A stretch of 64,000 nucleotides of DNA from Tyto alba (Eukaryota; Chordata; Aves; Strigiformes; Tytonidae): positions 14,196,752-14,260,751 of the forward strand of contig NW_024881301.1 in assembly GCF_018691265.1 (NCBI RefSeq), read 5' to 3'. The notes under the pieces were generated by a model that was given only the letters and a program-made list of their open reading frames with translations, did not search any database and was not told the DNA's origin. Both the position numbers and the translations under genes were made by a program. Shown in pieces: positions 11,701-20,700 of the stretch (position 1 is the first letter of the stretch; each line of letters starts with the position of its first letter).

Positions 11701-14700
11701 GAACCAGTTATTTTCCTAACAATAGCAGTACACAGAAAAAAGATTGTCACCTGGGTTACATGACAGTTACATGATAGGGTGTAAAGAAAAAAACAAGAAA
11801 GCAACAACAAAAATATCCCACGCAAACCTCAATATACATTGTTCAAGTTTTCTTATATTCCTTTTACTCACCTATGTCCTGTCAAACTCTCCCAAAAAGT
11901 AATCGTTCCATCAGTTCCACAAGTCATTACCCAAGTGTGAGGGACTCCTTTTGCTTTTGTTCCAACACACACAAAGGCTTCCAATCCAAACCCAAGAAGA
12001 AGACTGCACAGCAGGTTAGCATGATCTTCACAGTCACCCTAGACAGTAAATATTAGTAAGTTAGTTCGAGTATCAGGCATGGATAAAATCTTAAAGAAAA
12101 CAGTGATATTTCTCTAACCATTATTTAACAAGTTATATTGCCCTCCTGTTTACCTAAAGCACGTATTGGAAGTCAGGATTTTAAGGTTTAAAGTTGGTAA
12201 GTTTTAGTTTTCTGTAATAGAATAAATCAGTTAACACTAATAATATGTTCTAATGATATACTATTTATATATTTTATCCAAATATAGTGTATGATTAATA
12301 CTGGAAAACATTTAAGATACCTTCAAGTAACCAAAAACCCATGAAGACAAAACCAATATTCTTATTAAGCATAAAAATGTATAAGGCAAACACCCGAGGT
12401 AATACTAGAAATTACACAGTATTGTCACACAGTTAGGAAATTAAGTCACTTAGTAAAATGTAATTCTACTGTTATTTCACTGCTTTGAATGTGCTGTCAA
12501 AGTTCAGAAATGAAACAAGGATAAAACAACCTCTCCCACAGATCTAATTATAAACCAGCTGAAAGTCATGTGTAGCTGCTTTTCCCTTGAGTCAGAAAAA
12601 TATTTATTTCATAAATACATTACTACAATTGATAATTCACAGAAAAGAATTTCTGAATGTGATGTCTAATATTGTCTCTTGAGTTCTTTACAAATGTTAG
12701 CTGTAAAACAAGAACAAAAATTCCTCATGCAAAGAAGCCTTCATAATACAAAGCCCAGCATTCAGAAGCAGAAAAGTAAGGCTCTTCAGCCAAAAACTGT
12801 TCAGAAAGTTGAAAATGTAAAATTCAGTCAGTGTTCTTGGATGTGTATGTTCATTACACAGATAACACAACCTTCTCCCCTACCATAATGTACAAGGGAA
12901 ATATGCAGAAAAGTAGGTTTAAACAAGTTCCTAGTGAGCCTGTGTTTATTTAATAATGCCCTATCACTTTCCACAAGAAAAATAATTAATGGTCCAGCTG
13001 GTGTCTCGGGGCAAATTCAGCTACTTTCTATACAGCTTTCCACTTCTGCCTTGGAGGAAACCCTTTCTCTGTGTCTCCAAACACAATGGTCCTCAAACTC
13101 AAAATCATCATCTCCCTCTGAAAGCCAGTGGGTAACCAGTGGTGCCTTTATATGGTACCTATGCGTGATGTGATATTGAGAGACAACAGCTAATGCCTGT
13201 TATGTGTGGTCTTTGAAAAAGGTCTAAAAACTGGGATACAGCTCCTGCTGCCAAGAACACATCTTTAATACAAACACATCAGTGACATTATTTTTGAATG
13301 CAGAGGTATCTCAGGGGCAATGAGGAGCATCAACCACTCCAAAGAGGTACTAAATTGGACCATTATTATTCACACAACAGAAGAGCTATAATCCAGAACA
13401 AGTTACAATTCGTTTCATTTATTATAGTCATATGATACAAGTGTCAGACCACCAAGAACTAAGCTGAAACTTTTAGTAAAAATCCCTATCTTGTAAAAAT
13501 GAAATGTAAAGACTGTCAGTATCTTTCAGCCCATCTGAAAAAAAAAAAAAAAAGTTTTTCAAGAGTGACTTTTTCAACTCTTCCTGGATTAGTCCAGAAT
13601 TTAAACTAGTGTCCAGCACACTAGCAGCGATTCACTGAATAATTATATGGGATCTTAGAAAAGCAAATGAAGAAAAGCAAGCTTATCATCAAACAGATGT
13701 ATTAACAAATGGACCCCAACAATAGCAGCCAAGAAAGTCTGCTTGAAAGCCACTTTGTCTACAATTTAACATCTGTTTCTCTTTAAAAAGATCTGTGGTA
13801 GTTTTAGCTGGGATAATTTTCTTCACAGTATCTAGTATGAGGCTATGTTTTGGATTTGTGCTGAAAACAGTGTAACACAGGGATGTTTTTGTTATTGCTG
13901 AGCAGCTTACACAGAGTCAAGGCCTTTTCTGCTTCTCACCCCACCCCCCCAGCAAGGAGGCCGAGGGTGCCCAAGAATCTATGAGGGGACACAGCCGGGA
14001 CAGCTGACCCCAAATGACCAAGGCGATATCCCAGACTATATGGCATCACACTCAGCAATAAAAGCTGGGGGAAGGTGGAAGGGAGGAACACTCAGAGTTC
14101 TGGTGCTTCTTCCCAAGTCACCATCACACGTGATGGAGCCCGGCTGTCCTGGGGATGGCTGAGCCCCTGCCTGCCCGTGGGGAGTGGCGAGTGAATTCCT
14201 TGCTTTGCTTTGCTTGTGTGTGCAGCTTTTGCTTTAGCTGTTGAACCGCCTTTATCTCAACACACGAGTCTTCTCACTTTTACTCTTTCAATTCTCTCCC
14301 CCATCCCAACCCAGAGGGGAGTGAGCAAGCGGCTGTGTGAGATTTAGTTGCTGGCTGGGATTAAACCATGACGAGATCTTAAATTATTACTGTCAGAATT
14401 CTCCAAATTTGATTTAATCCATGTATTTGCAGCTCGTTTTAACTTACTGGCTTCAGTTAGAATACGATACCCACTCTGTTGGGTAACACAAGGACTATTT
14501 TCACATACCTTGTTTCTACATAAAAAAGCAAGAAGGGTGCACCACTGTTCTTGTTTGCCACCACCTCCTCCGATGACAGGAGCCCTTTCATAACCCAGGA
14601 CACTGACAAAGCGCGCTGCTTGTCTTGGTGTGTCTAGTAACCGGCCTGCTCGAAGTGGCCTGATATATGAACACACTGGACGGTTTACTCCATTTTCATC

Positions 14701-17700
14701 CTGAACATACAAAACACAGTTATTTGCCAGCCATGCAAGTACCATGAAAGACTCATCTTAACTTGGATTGTCTTTTTTGCAATGGGATTTATTCTCCCTG
14801 AAATAAATACCACTCAAAAATATTAAGACACGAAAATACTTGTAGAATTAAGACACGAAATCATTAAGGCAACTCATTTAGAGACATTACAGTTAAATTC
14901 TTCTGCTGGCTCTGTCACTCATAGGACATTTCAGATTAAATGTCTGAACACCTGGAGCAGCCCAGGCTGCAATTTGTTTTCTTAAATGGGTGAGGAACTG
15001 TTCATGCTCCATTCACTACTGATTTTTACATTGTCATCAAGCAAAAATACAAAACAAAACAAATCCTCCCCCAAACACACAACCACCCCAACTCACCCCC
15101 AAAAAACATTAAACACTCAGCAATTTATTTTAGGAGTTTGAAAGGTGTCTATTTGCTTCTGGATTTGAATACCTTTTGTTATAACACCAAAATTTACTCA
15201 CAATGAAGTAACTAGATTTATATAAATTAAGAGACTAATAATACTAAGAATTTCTAATTTCTTGGAAAAATTAAAAAATAAGATGTCTGGAAAAATGTCT
15301 GGTTTATTACATGCTGCAGGAAAATACTATGATTATCAACTATTTAAACTATTTCAAGAAGTATAGAACTCTTCTCCACTGAGCTAAATTGGTACGTTTA
15401 TGTTCACATATTTTAAAAAGCAATCAAAGCCTCTTAAATCTCTGTAGCTTCAGAAAATTACAGTCTCATATTTTTACTGTAGTCACATATTGCCCCCATT
15501 AAGGTTTCATCATGCTTTTCCAGCAAGCTGGTGTAAGAAAAGCAGCATTTATTTTAAGCTGACCGGAATCCTGTTGAAAATTATTTCACAGCTTGAAAGC
15601 AATTAAAAAAATCACAAGCAGGATTCATTATTTAATAAAGTTTTATATATACAATGCATGCTTTTGCATATGAAACTGGATGATAACTAAATTATCAAAC
15701 AATTCTGATAATCTCATTTCTGTTCCCAGTTAGTTTTACCAACATTTGCTATTGCCAGCAGCAGGCTCAAGATAAACTCTCTATAGGTCCTGAACCAGCA
15801 GGGAGCCTGGTTCTGGTAACTTTCTGAGGGCTGCCAGTTTCCCCTACTGGTCTGTAACAAATAACTTAGTCCTCTAATCCTGTCCACAAACGCTTCCCTC
15901 TCCAATCACCTTTCCAATCCTACTGTAGCTTTCTGCGTGCAGAAAGTAGAATACCATTAATTCATACATTGCTTTATTCTCAAAGCAGGACAAGTCCCAT
16001 TTTTACCTCACGCCCCCAGCCAGACTCCCAGTTCTAGAATTCCCTATTTACTTCTCCACATACCCTGCCATGAAATCCTTAAGTCTTTGTATGGGGTCTG
16101 GTTGGAATGGAGTTAGTTTTCTTCATAGCAGCCCCTGTGGTGCTGTGTTTTAGGTTTGTGACCAAATCAGTGTTGGTAACACAGCACTGGTTTAGCTGTA
16201 GCTGAGCAGTGCTTGCAATGTCAAAGCCTTCTCTGTTTCTCATTCTGCCCCCACATGGAGCAGGTTTGGGGTGGACAAAAGCCTGGGAGGGAACACAGCC
16301 AGGACAGCTGACCTCAGCTGACCCAAGGGATATTCCATGTCCTGTAGGGACACATTCAGCAATAAAACTGGTGGGGACAGGAACGGACTTTTTCTAAACT
16401 TGCCCCTGCTTGGAGACTAACTGAGCATCAGCCTGCTGGCTGGACGTGGTGAGTGATTGTCTTTGCATCACTTTTTCCCCCCACTCTTCCTTTCTTTCTT
16501 TCCTTCACTTATTAAACCATCTTGATCTCTACCCATGAGTTTGTCCTCACTTTTGCCCTTTCTATTCTCTCCCCATCCCATGGTGGTGGAGTGAGTGACT
16601 GGGCGGGGGTTCAGCTGCTGCCTGGGATTTGGAAGTTCACATCACTACTGAACACTCACAGTACAGCCAGAACAGAAGTTGTTACTTCACTAAAGAGAAA
16701 GAGTAGGCACAGATCACTTCAGGATGTTACTAAGAGATAATAAGCTACTGCACATCATCTGTGCTAGGAAAAATTGCTGGTACACAAGCTGAATTCATAG
16801 CACAAAAAATTGTAAGGATCACACCATTCCTTTTATTGAGGGACAGTTACTGAGAAGTAACTGACACAGTAATTTATTAGCCTACAATAATTATGTCCAT
16901 AGTTATCCTGTGATATTAACCAGACAGATTGTTTTACAAACCACACAGAGCTCAACTATTGTGTGGATCTCTTCTAATAGATCTAGGAAGTCCATTTTTT
17001 GTAACTGTTTTATTTGGTATAAAATCCGTTTGAAATAGTTTGCACAGATCATTTAAGTCTTTGCCATTTGTGAGTATTCAAGGAAAAGACTAAACAGGCT
17101 TTATCACCTTGTACATCAGAGGTGGTTGGATCAACCCTTCTGTCTGCATCACGCTGTTAAGCTTCAATACACAAATAGAAGTTCAATCCTTAAAAATTTC
17201 ATTTTTTGCATGATATACCACATGTAGCCCTGACTGGAATCTAACCACAACATACATCTACATAGATTCTATATACACATAAACATCAAAATATATCCAA
17301 AAATAGAAAGATTAAAGGAATGAATCATCTATTTGCAAAATTTACAAACCTGTGCAAAAATCTTTACTAGCCTTATGTTGTGTGTAGGTCTAATCTGTAG
17401 GTATTCTCTCCACCACTGTTTAGCATATACAAGAAATAACCGTTCTTTTTCTGCTGTTTTCTGATGTTCCAAAGCAAACTGCAGGTAAGAAAAACATAAC
17501 CAATCACATACATATTAATTCCAAACAGGGAAAAAAAAAAAAGTAGTAAGTACACGAGCACCAAATCCTGGAATGTATCAAATAAAGCTTCATATTTAAA
17601 GTGTGTCATGAAAATGCTGAAGAACAGTATTTTTAAATTAAAATCCAATGAACAAAACCCTCAAGTTATATTTCTTGTTTGTAGGCTCATACATCAAACT

Positions 17701-20700
17701 TGACTGAAGTAACACTCATCTTAAGTGATGCGTTTCTGTACAGAAGGATTGCTCAGCTTTTGATGTGCAGAAGTATATACATGCATGCACCTTCAAGCCA
17801 ACATTTACTGTCCTTCCAGGCAGAATAGCTAACTTGAAATTATTGTTTCAAATGGGAAAGAGAACAAGAAAGCATATACTACCTGAAAAAAAAAAAACTA
17901 GGTACGTTGCATCTTTCTTATTTTTCTTCTTAAAGTTTTGATACAAGTAATTAGAAAAAACTACTAAAGTAATATTTCAAATAATGTTCAGTATAAACAA
18001 AGTAGTTTAAAAAAAGGTAATTATCTTTAAATTTAATGGAACAAAAAAGAAGTATCAAACATTCAAAAACCCACAACCCTCAATATCTACAAGTAATTCT
18101 ATACTGAGTTTCCCTTTTCCTCCCCACCCTCACCAAGATAAGAGTAAGGCAGCCCTCCCAGAAATTACTTACTTGAGTATTAGTTATTTCTGGAGACAGT
18201 GTCTTATTAAGCTGTGGATACATTTCCAGTCTGATGTTTAAAACACCAACAGAAACTTTTGATTCTGTACCTTTGAACCAAAATTAGTTTTGATCAGTTC
18301 TCTCAAATTCAATTTACTTAGGACATTTCAACCAGCCAGGATCAAATAAATAAGATATATGTTAATTATATGATCACAAAAAATAACTAAATATCTTTAA
18401 ATATATGCAAAATAAGCATCTTTATTTAAATTTCAAACTCAGATGAGGCTGTAAGAAAGCATAATCTGGCCAAAAAGCAGACATCTAGATCTGACAATTA
18501 TCCAAGGCCCTCTTGGCAGCCAGTACCAGGACCTATGAGATGAACGGCATTCTGGAAACATCTAGAATAGGCATCTAAAATAGAGCAGGAGAGTTACACA
18601 CTGTAAAAGTGCCTATTCATACTGATTACACAGGTAGCTCAAATTTAAGTAGCTGGAAATATGTTCATCCTCCCCAAGATACAGTTTACTGTGAAGGACC
18701 CAGAGTACCATACAAATAAATTACCTTAAAAAAAAAAAAAAACAAAACAAAAAACAAGCCACAAAACCCCACAAATCTAATGTTGTTGCATAATGCTGAA
18801 AATTTAGAATTACATAAAGAAGTATTACAAAACAATAGAGATGGGATTATAAACAATGCAAGCAACAGAAGACTCATATAGTTTGGGTATTTATCTGAGA
18901 TGGCAGCATGCTTTGATGTTCTTGATACATTTTGTACCATTACAGGACTTTAGAGGAAAAAAAGCTCTGAATTTCTTGGATTGATACTTCATTACTTGGA
19001 AAAAAGCTAATGATAATTTGATTTAACTCCTCCCATCACCCATTTGAGTATTAAACTCATTTGTTATGCATTTCTAATCTATTATAAATAAAAAGCTCTT
19101 CATCTGAGAGATTACCCAAACCCATATTGCTTACTCAAGTTTTGCCAGTGTCAGAATTATCAGAAGGAAATAAACCTAGCAAGTATATTGACAAATAAGC
19201 TTAGCAGATTTGTATTCACTGGATAAAAACACTGCGCCAAATCATCCCCCCAAAAAAGCAGGCAATAGTGATAACAAGCAGGAATAATTTACATGGTATA
19301 TCCAATCTTCAAAATATTTTGAAGGTATAATTTAATCTCTTTTGAAACTATCAAGAGCTGCTCACCTACATAACAGGTAAACAAAGTGCAATAAAGAATA
19401 CTCAGATGACCCAGCACCTACTACTCAACCAAACTCCAGGATAGTCGACTAAACTCCTGGCCAGCACCTACTACTTGACCAAACTCCTGGCCTAAGAAGT
19501 CATGCTAGATTAAGTCCTAAATCTAGTCTTTATCCACTAAATCACAATACCTTAAAAACTTGGATTGGAACTCCAAAAAAGGGGAGTGGGGACAAGTGAT
19601 ACACAAAAATACACAGTATACTAACTGCTAAGCACTGAAACAAAGCTGTTCAACCCTTCTGTCAGAAAACAGGCTTCCAGCTACTGCAATAAATAGCAGG
19701 ACAGCAGAGATCACATCCTCTATCAGTTGCTAGTTCGCTATGAAAGGAACAGAAGCTAGACTTTACTTTTCAGTGCACAGGTCTGATATATTAATGGAGA
19801 TTAACCAGTTGATTTTTGGTTGGCCACTTTGTTTTTGATAACTTATTCAGATTTTGCAGAAAATCAATAGTGGGTGTTCCCAGACATGGGGGCCATTATT
19901 ACACAGGATCCAGAACACACATTTTTAGTGTTTCAGTAGCAAAAAAATCTAACCATTTGTCTCCTACACATTTTCTAAGGATAGCTTATGGTAATTTATA
20001 AATTGAACTAAAAACTAAACTACATCATAAATATTGCTTTAAGCTTATAAGTAAGCTTGGTACCCAATATTTTAAGTCACCATTTCAGCCTTATTATTTA
20101 TCCTTACCTACACCCAGGAGTTCAACAGCAACATTTGTTATGCCATTCTCTGCAGCCAAGACAGATCGCCACTCCAAGAAATAGGATGCTACTAGTGTTG
20201 TCTCACCAAACGTGTCTGTTTTGATCAGAACCATATGCACTGGATCGCAAATAGATAACATAGTGGTTGCATCCACCATTTTACTTCCATCACCTGCCGT
20301 TATTAAACCAAGATAAGATAGCAAGAATATTATCAATCCAAGTCCTCCTCAAAATTAAAAGGTATGCATTTACATTCAACGCAGACATTGCATTTTAAGA
20401 ACAATCTTGTATCCAGGAGGTATAAGCAATGATCCCATCTTAAAATCAAACTCAATTTAGGACAGAGCTACAGAAAGACTACAGTTAGTTTACAGAGGAG
20501 ATAAAAAGATTCCTATAGTTGAGTACTCCAATGTAACTGGTTCAACTGCACAAAAATTAAAACGGAATTAGCATTTAAGAAAATAAAGAATATTAAAGCA
20601 CCATTAAGTAAAAGTAATGGAAAAATATTCTTTTAATAAGCTGGAATGTGTCAGGTCAACTTACTATCCATCAGTATTGAGGAAAACGCTTTCTCTCTAG

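Noticed and set aside
13794..16641. A provirus bounded by the two related LTRs
   Set aside because: The DNA between them holds CEP76 exon 8 and intron sequence, no gag, pol or env, and the two LTRs are decayed to different degrees.
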